Source: Chelatococcus composti (GTDB lineage Bacteria > Pseudomonadota > Alphaproteobacteria > Rhizobiales > Beijerinckiaceae). From it: DNA of 32,111 nt. Shown in pieces: positions 15,236-23,016 of the stretch. Under the pieces are notes generated by a model that saw only the letters and a program-made list of their open reading frames with translations, did no database searches and was not told the DNA's origin. The position numbers and the translations under genes were made by a program. The stretch spans positions 1 through 32,111 of the forward strand of contig NZ_JACHEH010000012.1 in NCBI RefSeq assembly GCF_014201415.1, in the 5' to 3' direction. Within the stretch, counting starts at the first letter, position 1, and every line of letters begins with the position of its first letter.

Positions 15236-15352
15236 CAGGATGGACGCCGCACCGGTCCGGGAGCAGGCCCGTGGGTGGGGGGCACCGAGAGCGGACCACG
15301 CGCCCAGCTCCCGGATCGGCGCTGGAACGGCTAATCGGCGCCGGCCGGCCGC

Positions 15353-15372
15353 GATGTGCGCCAGCGCACATC
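15353..15372. terminator. Perfect palindrome/hairpin between convergent kinase and nagA genes
   Basis: GATGTGCGC (15353-15361) and GCGCACATC (15364-15372) are perfect inverted arms separated by CA; as RNA the stem is eight pairs with loop CCAG. It lies in the 164-base gap between two genes that converge, about 118 bases after the kinase stop and 28 bases after the nagA stop. A bidirectional terminator is the simplest reading, though no T-runs flank it. Confidence 0.45.
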
Positions 15373-15399
15373 ATCGGCCGCCGACCCCACAGGCGCTGC

Positions 15400-16530
15400 T
15401 CAGAACGCGAGAACGTCGCGCACCCGAAGATCGTCGTCGAGGTGCACCATCTCCGCGATGGCATCGCGGTGCAGCCGGCCGCGGCGCCTGTCGCCGATCA
15501 GCTCCGCCGGATAGAGGGAGGCCATGCGCAGCGACTCCTCCGTCCCGAGGCCGAGATCGCGCGCCGCGTACCGCACCGCGCTTGCCATGTCGATGTCGGC
15601 ACCCGCGAGGGTTCCGTCCGCGAGGGTGAGCCGGCCGCCGCGGCGGTAAACAGTGCGCCCGCCCAGGACGAAGCTGTCACCGCTCCAGCCGACCGACGCC
15701 ATCGCATCGGTGACGAGGAAAAGCCGCCCCGGCCCGCGCTTGGCCGCCAGCGCCACGCGCAGGCTCTCCGGATGCACGTGATGGCCGTCGGCGATGACGC
15801 CGCAGAAGACGTTGCCCGCAGCAAGGGCGGCACCGACCATGCCAGGCTCCCGGCTGCCGAGCTGGCTCATGGCATTGAAAAGGTGGGTGACCGCGCGCGC
15901 GCCGGCATCCATGGCGGCCCGCGCCGCGTCATAGCCGGCGTCGGTATGGCCGAGGCTCACGATGACGCCGGCATCAGCGAGGCGACGGATGAGCGGCAGC
16001 GGCGCCTGCTCCACCGCCACGGTCACCATGAGCACGCCGATGCGCTCCCGCGCCTCGACCAGGCGGTCGACATCGGCCTCGGTCAGCGGGCGCATCAGCG
16101 CAGCCAGATGCGCGCCCTTGCGCGCCGGCGCCAGATGCGGCCCCTCGAGGTGAAGGCCGAGCACGCCCGGCATGCGCCCCGCCGCCTGCGCGGCCGCATC
16201 GATGGCCGCCTGCGTCACCTCGGGCGTGTCCGTGATGAGCGTCGGCAGCAGCCCCGTCGTGCCGAAGGGCCGGTGCGCCGCCGCGATCCGCCCCATCGCC
16301 TCCGCGCTCGGGCCGTCGTTGAGCATAACGCCGCCGCCGCCGTTGACCTGCAAGTCGATGAAACCCGGTGCCAGCAGGCCGCCGTCGAGCACCCGGCGCT
16401 CGGCATGCGCGGGCACGTCCCGCACCGGCACGACGTCGCGGACAGTGCCGTCCAAGACGAGCACGGCAGCCTCGTTGAGGATCCGGTCCCCGTCGAAGAC
16501 GCGGGCGCCGACGATGGCGGTGAGGGACAT
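15400..16530 (-). CDS. nagA: N-acetylglucosamine-6-phosphate deacetylase
   Basis: A 376-residue cytoplasmic amidohydrolase that removes acetate from GlcNAc-6-phosphate, yielding glucosamine-6-phosphate. The metal and substrate residues are where NagA has them: FIDLQVNGGGG (57-67), HLEGPHL with Glu129, SLGHTDAGY with His195, VTHLFNAM with His216, IADGHHVHP (246-254) and VTDAM with catalytic Asp275. The first metal site lacks the HxH of many amidohydrolases and has QxN instead, as expected for mono-metal NagA. The ATG at 16530 overlaps the stop of the upstream SIS gene by one base (TGATG), so the two are coupled and form a two-gene amino-sugar operon. Confidence 0.95.
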   Translation of the reverse strand: MSLTAIVGARVFDGDRILNEAAVLVLDGTVRDVVPVRDVPAHAERRVLDGGLLAPGFIDLQVNGGGGVMLNDGPSAEAMGRIAAAHRPFGTTGLLPTLITDTPEVTQAAIDAAAQAAGRMPGVLGLHLEGPHLAPARKGAHLAALMRPLTEADVDRLVEARERIGVLMVTVAVEQAPLPLIRRLADAGVIVSLGHTDAGYDAARAAMDAGARAVTHLFNAMSQLGSREPGMVGAALAAGNVFCGVIADGHHVHPESLRVALAAKRGPGRLFLVTDAMASVGWSGDSFVLGGRTVYRRGGRLTLADGTLAGADIDMASAVRYAARDLGLGTEESLRMASLYPAELIGDRRRGRLHRDAIAEMVHLDDDLRVRDVLAF

Positions 16531-17564
16531 CAGTGCGTTTCCGTGACCTTGCGCAGATGCGGCGGGTTGTCGGGCTCAAAGCCGCGCAGCCGGCTGACCT
16601 TCTCGATCAGCCGGTAGAACGATACCGCCATGGAAAGCGGATCGAGATGGGCGTGACCGGTCTTGGCCACGGGCAGGCACAGGCCGGGCGCATGGGCCGT
16701 GGCGGCGGCAAAGACCCGGCCGCCGGCAGCCGCAAGGCGCTCGAGGGCCGCGCGCCCGGCCTCCGCCGCCTTGTCTTCGGGCAGAAAGGCGAGGATCGGG
16801 AAATCCTCGCCCACAAGGCGCAACGGCCCGTGCATGATCTCGGCCGTCGAGAAGGCCTCGGCATGGATGGCTGCCGCCTCCTTGCTCTTCAGCGCCGCCT
16901 CCTGCGCGATGGCGAGCGCCGGCCCGCGGCCGACCATGTAGCAAGATGCGGCAGCCGACAGCGGCGCCTCCAGAAGGGACCAGTCGGCCACCAGCGCCCC
17001 GGCGAGGCTGCGCGGCAGGTCGTAGACGGCATCGAGAAGGCGCTCGTCGCCGGCCCAGGCCGCGACGACAGCGGCCGCGGCAGCGCCGGCCGCAACGAAG
17101 GATTTTGTCGCCGCGACGCTGCGCTCGACGCCGGCGCACAGCGGGATGACGACATCGGCCGCCTTGGACACGGGGCTGTCCGCGACATTGACGAGCGCCA
17201 CCGTCAGCGCGCCGGCTGCCCTGGCGGCATCCTGCAGCGCGACGATGTCCGGGCTGCGGCCCGACTGGGAGATGGTGAAGAGCACGCTGCCGTGCAGACG
17301 CAGGGGTGCCCCGTAGACCGAGGCGAGCGACGGCCCGAGCGAGGCCACTGGCGTGCCGGTGGCAATCTCGAGGAGATATTTCAGATAGCCCGCCGCATGG
17401 TCCGAGGTGCCGCGCGCCGAGGTGACGACGACCGGCGGCGCCAGGGCAGACAGGCGACGGCCGAGGCCGATCAGATCACCGAGGCTGGCGTCGAGAAGCC
17501 GCGCCACCGCCTCCGGCGACTCCCGCGTCTCCCGCTCCATCTCGGTCATCGGTTGCAAAGACAT
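16530..17564 (-). CDS. SIS-domain glucosamine-6-phosphate deaminase-like protein (NagB-II/GlmS isomerase-domain type)
   Basis: A 344-residue protein with two SIS domains (about 40-180 and 200-335) equal to the isomerase half of GlmS without the glutaminase half. Motifs: SARGTSDHAAGYLKY, FTISQSGRSPDIV, GVERSVAATKSF, and ALKSKEAAAIHAEAFSTAEIMHGPL, matching the GlmS ALKLKE...HAEAY...HGPL catalytic segment. The C-terminus PPHLRKVTETH parallels GlmS PRNLAKSVTVE, keeping the catalytic lysine (K339). This is the pattern of NagB-II deaminases that convert glucosamine-6-phosphate to fructose-6-phosphate and ammonia. ATG 17564 has AGGAG ten bases upstream; an in-frame GTG at 17636 would add 24 residues without homology. 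The coupling to nagA supports the role strongly. Confidence 0.9.
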   Translation of the reverse strand: MSLQPMTEMERETRESPEAVARLLDASLGDLIGLGRRLSALAPPVVVTSARGTSDHAAGYLKYLLEIATGTPVASLGPSLASVYGAPLRLHGSVLFTISQSGRSPDIVALQDAARAAGALTVALVNVADSPVSKAADVVIPLCAGVERSVAATKSFVAAGAAAAAVVAAWAGDERLLDAVYDLPRSLAGALVADWSLLEAPLSAAASCYMVGRGPALAIAQEAALKSKEAAAIHAEAFSTAEIMHGPLRLVGEDFPILAFLPEDKAAEAGRAALERLAAAGGRVFAAATAHAPGLCLPVAKTGHAHLDPLSMAVSFYRLIEKVSRLRGFEPDNPPHLRKVTETH

Positions 17565-17707
17565 CGTCCCGTCGCTCCTGCCGCCCGGAGGGACAGCCTC
17601 GCGCGCCCGCCGCGCCTCCGGCCCGGTGACAGACACCTACCACGAGGAAGTGAACCTCGCCTGAATTTTCGTCTTTTCGAGCGCGGCCGCGTTCCTCAAC
17701 TTGCGCC

Positions 17708-17737
17708 TTGACTCTGACAGCACTGTCAGACTCTAAG
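17708..17737 (+). promoter_or_regulatory. Promoter with perfect palindromic operator in its spacer
   Basis: TTGACT (17708-17713) and TCTAAG (17732-17737) form a plausible -35/-10 pair with an 18-base spacer. Almost the whole spacer is TCTGACAG-CA-CTGTCAGA (17713-17730), a perfect eight-base inverted repeat. A repressor bound there would block polymerase completely, as with TetR- or GntR-type repressors. The site lies in the 210-base gap between the divergent nagB-II/nagA operon and the class IV aminotransferase. A related half-site TGACAGAC recurs at 17627-17634. No regulator gene lies next to it. Confidence 0.6.
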
Positions 17738-17774
17738 CCCGTTGCTCATCGATGGACCAACGAGGAGCGACAGC

Positions 17775-18587
17775 ATGGCTGCCGAAACTTACGGGGCGTG
17801 GATCAACGGCCGTCCGGCCGCCGCCAGCGAGCTTGTGCCGCTGGCCTTCGCAGGCTTTGCCCATTTTACGGCAATGCAGGTCCGCGGCGGCAAGGTCCGG
17901 GGGTTCGATCTGCATCTGGCGCGTCTGCGCGAGGCGTCGATGGCGCTGTTCAGGCGGGCGCTGCCCGACGCTGAGGTCGAGGCCCGCCTTGCAGCCGCGA
18001 TCGCAGCGGGGCCGGAGGATCTTTCCCTCACCGCCACGGTCTTTTCACCGAAGGGCGAGTTCACGGCGGACAGCATGGAGGGCGAACTGGCGGTTCTGGT
18101 GCGAACCTTCGCGCCGTCGAACGGCCCCAAGGGACCACTCAGGCTTGCAGCTGTCGAATACGAACGGCCGCTCGCCGCGATCAAGCACGTCGGCGAAATC
18201 GGCAAGACCCTTTTCCTGCACGAGGCGAAACGCCAGGGCTTTGACGACGCGGCCTTCTACGACCGTCACGAACGGCTGAGCGAGGCCACCATCTGGAATC
18301 TCGCCTTTTGGGACGGAGAGGCCGTCATCTGGCCGAAGGCGCCGATGCTGCGCGGCACGACGATGGGCATCCTTCAGCGGCAGCTCCAGCGTTCCGGCAT
18401 CCCGCAGCGCGAGGAGGCGGTCACGCTTGAGAAGGTCAGGTCGTTCGCAGGGGCGGCGGTAATGAACTCATGGACGCCGGGCATCGCGGTGACCGCTATA
18501 GGCCCCTACGCCCTGCCGGAAGCCGGGCCGTTCATCACCCTGCTGCATGAAGCTTTCGGGGCCGAGCCTCTGCGGGACGTCGGCTGA
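17775..18587 (+). CDS. Class IV PLP-dependent aminotransferase/aminodeoxychorismate lyase-family protein
   Basis: A 270-residue fold-type IV PLP enzyme. ATG 17775 has GAGGAG seven bases upstream; an in-frame ATG at 17742 lacks a ribosome site. Landmarks: FDLHLARLREA (44-54), the PLP lysine probably Lys137 in LAAIKHVGEIGK, then RHERLSEATIWNLAFWDGE (164-182) with Glu170 and Asn175, which match the conserved 'xxEATxxNL' PLP-nitrogen contact. Branched-chain, D-amino-acid and 4-amino-4-deoxychorismate enzymes share this frame, and the sequence does not separate them. It stands alone downstream of the palindromic promoter at 17708-17737 and opposite the amino-sugar operon. The true substrate is unknown. 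Confidence 0.85.
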   Translation: MAAETYGAWINGRPAAASELVPLAFAGFAHFTAMQVRGGKVRGFDLHLARLREASMALFRRALPDAEVEARLAAAIAAGPEDLSLTATVFSPKGEFTADSMEGELAVLVRTFAPSNGPKGPLRLAAVEYERPLAAIKHVGEIGKTLFLHEAKRQGFDDAAFYDRHERLSEATIWNLAFWDGEAVIWPKAPMLRGTTMGILQRQLQRSGIPQREEAVTLEKVRSFAGAAVMNSWTPGIAVTAIGPYALPEAGPFITLLHEAFGAEPLRDVG

Positions 18588-18624
18588 CCAACCACCCTGT
18601 GAGGCCGACGTGCCGGCCAGCCGC

Positions 18625-19176
18625 TCAGTCCTGCAGGTATTTCCACTTCACCATCCGTTCCCGCAGGTCGATGACGCGGCCATCAATGGTGAAAGTGCCG
18701 TCACCCCGGTGGTGCAGCGTGCGCCGCTCCCTGCGGTCCGCATCGATCCAGATACGGACCGCCTCAAGGATGAGCAGGTTGTAACGGTCCACCAGGCTCG
18801 TGTCCGCCACCCGGCACTCGATGTTGGCGAGGCAGTCGGCAATGAGCGGCACCGCGACATCGCGGGCAGGAGCGCAGGTGAGGCCGAAGGTCTCAAACTT
18901 GTCGGTGGTCTCGCCGGAGCAATTGCCGATGTCGACGACCTTCTCGGCAAGATCGACCGTGGGGATGGCGATGACGCACTCGCCGCTGTCGCGCAGGGCG
19001 CGGAAGCTGTAGTCCCACGGGCCAATGATGCAGCCGATCAGCGGCGGCGCATGCTGCATCACCATGTGGAAGCCCATCGTCATCACGTTCGGCTTGCCGT
19101 CGCGGGCGGTGACGACGAGGACGACGGGCCCGGACTCGAGCAGACGGTAGGCCTTGGAGGCGGGCATCTCCTGCAT
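18625..19176 (-). CDS. Flavin reductase-like FMN-binding split-barrel protein
   Basis: A 183-residue flavin-reductase-domain protein (residues about 12-165): SGPVVLVVTARDGKPNVMTMGFHMVMQHAPP is the typical FMN-binding strand-turn, followed by GPWDYSFRALRDSGECVIAIP and NCSGETTDKFETFGL. ATG 19176 has GGGAG eight bases upstream. Members bind FMN and reduce it with NAD(P)H or act as partners or oxidoreductases on their own. It is convergent with the aminotransferase gene (37-base gap) and lies 139 bases downstream of the SDR gene on the same strand, separated by a hairpin. No flavin-dependent monooxygenase partner is in the window. Confidence 0.88.
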   Translation of the reverse strand: MQEMPASKAYRLLESGPVVLVVTARDGKPNVMTMGFHMVMQHAPPLIGCIIGPWDYSFRALRDSGECVIAIPTVDLAEKVVDIGNCSGETTDKFETFGLTCAPARDVAVPLIADCLANIECRVADTSLVDRYNLLILEAVRIWIDADRRERRTLHHRGDGTFTIDGRVIDLRERMVKWKYLQD

Positions 19177-19271
19177 GGCTGCAGCTCCCGGGCAGGACAG
19201 ATGCTGATGCTACTCCCTGTCCGGGGCGGTGTCATGGCGCGGAAGCCGCTGAACGCGCCCTTGGTCCCTGC

Positions 19272-19299
19272 GCCTGGCGGATGCATCACCCCGCCAGGC
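19272..19299 (-). terminator. Perfect nine-base-pair hairpin between the SDR and flavin-reductase genes
   Basis: GCCTGGCGG (19272-19280) and CCGCCAGGC (19291-19299) are perfect arms around a ten-base loop, 16 bases after the SDR stop on the minus strand. No T-run follows in that direction, so it may be a Rho-assisted terminator or an mRNA-processing stem rather than a classic intrinsic terminator. Confidence 0.45.
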
Positions 19300-19315
19300 A
19301 CCGCCACCCGGGCGA

Positions 19316-20068
19316 TCAGAGCAACTGGCCGCCAGAGACCTCGATGCGCTGGCCCGTCATCCAGCCCGTGCCGGGCAGGAGCAGCGCTGCCACCGCGGCA
19401 CCGATGTCGTCCGGCAATCCGGCGCGGCCCATGGCTGTCATCTCCGCCACCATGCGGTTGAGTTCCGGCCGATCGCGCACTGCGCCGCCGGCGAAGTCCG
19501 TCTCGATCGCACCGGGGGCGATGGTGTTGACGGCGATACGACGCGGCCCGAGTTCCCGGGCGAGATAGCGCGTCAGGACCTCGACTGCGCCCTTCATGGC
19601 AGCATAGGCCGAATGGCCCGGCAGGCTGAACCGGGCAAGGCCGGAGGAGACGTTGAGAATGCGCCCCCCGTCCGCGAGCATGGGCAGGAGCGCCTGCGTG
19701 AGGAAGAACACGCCCTTGAAATGCACCGCCATGAGGCCGTCGAACTCTTCCTCCGTCGTCTCCGCAAAGCTCTTGTGCACGCCGTGCCCGGCGTTGTTGA
19801 CGAGGATGTCGAAGGTCTCCCGTTCCCAATGCTGCCGCAGCGCCGCGGCGAGCTTCTCCACGAAGGCGGGAAAGGTGGCGACACGGCCGGTATCGAGCTG
19901 CAGCGCGACGGCCTTCCCGCCATCCGCCCCTATCGCGGCGACGACCTCCTCGGCCGCCGACGCGTTGTTCTGGTAGGTCAGCACGATGCCGACGCCGTTC
20001 CTCGCCAGATGCAGGGCCGCGCTGCGGCCGAGCCCGCGGCTCCCACCGGTGATGAGTGCAATCGTCAT
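19316..20068 (-). CDS. Short-chain dehydrogenase/reductase (SDR) family oxidoreductase
   Basis: A 250-residue classical SDR. The nucleotide-binding motif is LITGGSRGLGRSAA (6-19); LVNNAGHG (89-96) is the structural NNAG; the catalytic set is Ser142 with Tyr155-x3-Lys159 in HSAYAAMKGAVE. The C-terminus LPGTGWMTGQRIEVSGGQLL is the usual 'GxxGQ..xxGG' end. ATG 20068 has AGGGGA seven bases upstream. The residues after the second strand (TYQNNAS) lack an acidic residue at the usual NAD position, which hints at NADP use (inference). It is divergent from the FAD oxidoreductase gene across 243 bases. The substrate is not readable. Confidence 0.93.
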   Translation of the reverse strand: MTIALITGGSRGLGRSAALHLARNGVGIVLTYQNNASAAEEVVAAIGADGGKAVALQLDTGRVATFPAFVEKLAAALRQHWERETFDILVNNAGHGVHKSFAETTEEEFDGLMAVHFKGVFFLTQALLPMLADGGRILNVSSGLARFSLPGHSAYAAMKGAVEVLTRYLARELGPRRIAVNTIAPGAIETDFAGGAVRDRPELNRMVAEMTAMGRAGLPDDIGAAVAALLLPGTGWMTGQRIEVSGGQLL

Positions 20069-20311
20069 GTCGTCATCCCCTGTTATCGGAATGACGTCGA
20101 TATGATGCGCCGTGCCCGCCGGTGCCTGCCACATCCTGCACATTCCTTGCCCGATCCTTCAGGCGGCGCAGACAGCACGGGAGACGGCCCCCGGTGGCGC
20201 CTGCCGGCGTCTTGTGAGAGGCTGGCAGGATCGGCCGGCCGGCGCCGCGGACGTGCCCGGACGCATGGCGGCGCCGACGCCGCCCACCCGGACACTACGG
20301 GGAGCGCCGCC

Positions 20312-21694
20312 ATGCACGACTACGACGCCATCATCATTGGCACGGGCCAGGCCGGCCCTGCCCTCGCCGCCCGGCTGTCGCAGGCAGGCATGCGGCTCGC
20401 CGTCATCGAGCGCAAGTTCTTCGGCGGCACCTGTGTCAACACCGGCTGCATCCCGACGAAGGCGCTGGTGGCAAGCGCCTACGCCGCGCACATGGCGCGC
20501 CGCGCCGCCGATTTCGGCGTGACGATCCGCGGCGAGATCGCCGTCGACATGGCGGGCGTCAAAGCGCGCAAGGATGACATATCGGGCAAGTCGCGCGCCG
20601 GCGTCGAAAGCTGGGTTCGCGGGCTGCCCGGCTGCACCGTCATCCAGGGGCACGCGCGCTTCTCCGGCCCGCACAGCGTCGCGGTGGGCGGAACGATGCT
20701 GCGGGCCGGGCGCATCTTCATCAACGTCGGCGGACGTGCCGCAGCGCCGCCGATCCCCGGCCTCGAGCGCACGCCCTACCTCACCAACAGCGGCATGATG
20801 GAGCTCGGGGAGCTGCCAGACCATCTCGTCATCATCGGCGGCAGCTACATCGGCCTCGAGTTCGCGCAGATGTACCGGCGCTTCGGCAGCCGCGTCTCCG
20901 TCGTCGAGATGGCTCCACGGATCATCCCGCGCGAGGATGAGGACATCTCGGCCGCCGTCGCGGACATTCTTGAGAGCGAGGGCGTGGCGCTGCATCCCGG
21001 GGCGGAATGCATCCGCGTGTCCGGGCAGACGGGCAGCATCGCCGTCACCCTCCGCCACGCGGACACGGCGCGCGAGATCGCGGGCAGCCATCTGCTCATC
21101 GCCACCGGGCGCCGGCCCAACACCGACGATCTCGGCCTCGAGGCAGCCGGCATCGAGACGGACGAGCGGGGCTACATCAAGGTCGACGACCAGTTGCGGA
21201 CGAATGTCGAGGGCGTCTGGGCGCTGGGGGACTGCAACGGCCGCGGCGCCTTCACCCACACCGCCTACAACGACTTCGAGATCGTCGCCGCCAACCTGCT
21301 CGACGGCAACCCGCGCCGTGTCGGCGACCGCATCCCGGCCTATTGCCTTTATACGGACCCTCCCCTCGGCCGCGTCGGCATGACGGAAGCCGAGGCGCGC
21401 AGGACCGGCAGGCCCTATCTCGTCGCCCGCCGCCCGATGACGCGTGTCGGCCGGGCCGTGGAAAAGGGCGAGGCGCTCGGCTTCATGAAGATCCTCGTCG
21501 ATGCCGCGGATCGGCGCATACTCGGCGCGGCGCTCCTCGGTGTCGGCTGCGACGAGGTCGTCCACGCCATCCTCACCCTCATGTATGCCGGGGCTCCCTG
21601 CGACGTGATGCAGCGTGCCATGCACATCCACCCGACGGTCTCGGAGCTGCTGCCGACGATGCTCGGCGAGCTGGTGCCGGCCGACGTGGCCTGA
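20312..21694 (+). CDS. FAD-dependent disulfide oxidoreductase (dihydrolipoamide dehydrogenase/mercuric reductase-like)
   Basis: A 460-residue class I pyridine-nucleotide disulfide oxidoreductase. ATG 20312 has GGGGAG upstream. Domains: FAD-binding YDAIIIGTGQAGPALAARL (4-22); redox pair Cys41/Cys46 in GGTCVNTGCIPTK; NAD(P)-binding LVIIGGSYIGLEFAQMYRRFG; FAD site VWALGDCNGRGAFTHTAYND; dimerisation domain from about 345 ending in HIHPTVSELL with His440/Glu445, the catalytic dyad. It lacks the N-terminal heavy-metal domain and C-terminal Cys pair of MerA, and no 2-oxoacid dehydrogenase E1/E2 genes are nearby, so it belongs to the broad 'FAD-containing oxidoreductase' group of unknown substrate. 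It ends six bases before the convergent channel gene. Confidence 0.9.
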   Translation: MHDYDAIIIGTGQAGPALAARLSQAGMRLAVIERKFFGGTCVNTGCIPTKALVASAYAAHMARRAADFGVTIRGEIAVDMAGVKARKDDISGKSRAGVESWVRGLPGCTVIQGHARFSGPHSVAVGGTMLRAGRIFINVGGRAAAPPIPGLERTPYLTNSGMMELGELPDHLVIIGGSYIGLEFAQMYRRFGSRVSVVEMAPRIIPREDEDISAAVADILESEGVALHPGAECIRVSGQTGSIAVTLRHADTAREIAGSHLLIATGRRPNTDDLGLEAAGIETDERGYIKVDDQLRTNVEGVWALGDCNGRGAFTHTAYNDFEIVAANLLDGNPRRVGDRIPAYCLYTDPPLGRVGMTEAEARRTGRPYLVARRPMTRVGRAVEKGEALGFMKILVDAADRRILGAALLGVGCDEVVHAILTLMYAGAPCDVMQRAMHIHPTVSELLPTMLGELVPADVA

Positions 21695-21700
21695 GGCGGA

Positions 21701-22813
21701 TCAGGAGCCGCTGCCGAAGTATTTCGTCCGCAGCCGGGCGATGTCGCCGCGCTCGTGGGCCGCGAGGAGCTGGACGGTCAACGGGCGGCGAAGGTCGCTG
21801 CCGTGCGGCGTTGCGAAGGCATACTTGTCCGGCTCGAAGAGGGGCCCGACGACGCGCACCCCGGCACCAGGCCGGGTGTGGGCGAAATATTCGAGGACCG
21901 GCGCGTCTTCGACGATCGCCGCAATGCTCCCCTCGCCGAGGGCCGCGACGGCCTCCTCGAGGCTGAGGAAGGCGCGGTGGTCAAGCCCCGTGCGGCGCAC
22001 GTACTCGTGCGCGACGCTGTCCCTCAGCACGCCCACCGTCCGGCCGGCGAGATCCTGGATGCCGTGGATCTGGCTGGTGAGCGCCAGCGTGGTCATGACG
22101 CTCGTCACCGACGAGGTGACGAAGGCAAGGACCGCGACACCGGCCACCAGCCAGAGCCCCTGCCAGATGCGGCCCACCCAGCCAAAGAGGTTCTTGCGTG
22201 ACGGCGGCCGGCCGGTAGTGGCAACCTGCATGACGGTGTAGAAGCTCTCGGCGAAACCGTCACGCCAGCGGCGGGGAAAATCCTTGTCGAAATGGCGGTC
22301 GAACACCGTCAGCAGTACCGACGCCACCAGGATGACCAGGGCAATCCAGGCATAGTAGCGCAGGTAGCCGGAGTCGCTCAGACCATCGAGGACATCCCAG
22401 AACCCGGCGCGCGGGCCGCTGCCGACCATGATACGCAGCCCGCCGTCGAACCAGGGCTGGGTGAAGTCGATCTGCTGCGCACGCTGCTCGGTCACCGTCA
22501 GGTTCGAGACGGCGACGTCCACCTCCCCCGCCGCGGTCGCCCGGACGAGATCGCCGAAGGTGTCGTATTCGCGATAGGCGTAGGGCCGCCCAAGGCGCAC
22601 GGCCAGCTCTTCCCACAGGTCGATCGCCATGCCGTCGAAGTGCGCGCCGTCCTTCATCACGAACGGCGGGCTGACATGGACGCCGACCGTGACGGGCTCG
22701 CCGCCCGGCCGGCCGGGACCGTTCTGCGCACGCGCGCCAAGGGCCGCGGCGAGAACGACGAAGGCGAGCGCACACAGGATCGTGGCTGTCGCGCGCAGGC
22801 AGGCACACCGCAT
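21701..22813 (-). CDS. GluR0-like ligand-gated ion channel: periplasmic amino-acid-binding lobes split by a pore module
   Basis: A 370-residue protein laid out like a prokaryotic ionotropic glutamate receptor. After a signal peptide (about 1-30), residues 40-127 are the first half of an SBP_bac_3 ligand domain with NLTVTEQRAQQIDFTQPW, where Arg111 matches the carboxylate-binding arginine of glutamate receptors. Then come TM1 (about 153-171), a re-entrant stretch (FAESFYTVMQVATTGRPP, about 187-204), and TM2 (about 216-240) ending SSVTSVMTTLALTSQI, comparable to the receptor SYTANLAAF region. The second ligand half follows (QDLAGRTVGVLRDS; IVEDAPVLEYF with Asp303). The filter reads TTGR instead of TVGYG, so potassium selectivity is not expected. 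ATG 22813 has AGGG eight bases upstream; a GTG at 22822 is the alternative. It lies 203 bases downstream of the dehydrogenase gene on the same strand. Confidence 0.82.
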   Translation of the reverse strand: MRCACLRATATILCALAFVVLAAALGARAQNGPGRPGGEPVTVGVHVSPPFVMKDGAHFDGMAIDLWEELAVRLGRPYAYREYDTFGDLVRATAAGEVDVAVSNLTVTEQRAQQIDFTQPWFDGGLRIMVGSGPRAGFWDVLDGLSDSGYLRYYAWIALVILVASVLLTVFDRHFDKDFPRRWRDGFAESFYTVMQVATTGRPPSRKNLFGWVGRIWQGLWLVAGVAVLAFVTSSVTSVMTTLALTSQIHGIQDLAGRTVGVLRDSVAHEYVRRTGLDHRAFLSLEEAVAALGEGSIAAIVEDAPVLEYFAHTRPGAGVRVVGPLFEPDKYAFATPHGSDLRRPLTVQLLAAHERGDIARLRTKYFGSGS

Positions 22814-23016
22814 TGCCGCCACCCTTCAACCGGACATTCAACAGTTGCGCGGCGCCAGGCGCGCCGACAGCGCGACCGGCGAACGATCAGGGCCGCTTCC
22901 GAACCGGGGAAGCTGTCGCAAGCCCGCTTAGCCTTCACGGCAAGGCGGGGTCAACCGCGACCAGCGGGGAAGCCCCGGCCCACAGGCACAGGCCGAGTCT
23001 TCCCTCGCCGGCGCGT

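Noticed and set aside
14920-16617. A 565-codon plus-strand open frame running from the kinase end through nagA
   Set aside because: It overlaps two strongly supported genes in other frames and has no recognisable domain.
19613-20311. In-frame extension of the FAD oxidoreductase upstream to 19613
   Set aside because: The extension is antisense to the SDR gene; the FAD-binding motif begins four residues after ATG 20312, which has its own GGGGAG ribosome site.
22923-22950. Stem-like CCCGC/GCCTT and AAGGC/GGG arms between gabD and the channel gene
   Set aside because: The pairing is interrupted and alternative foldings compete; not convincing enough for a terminator call.
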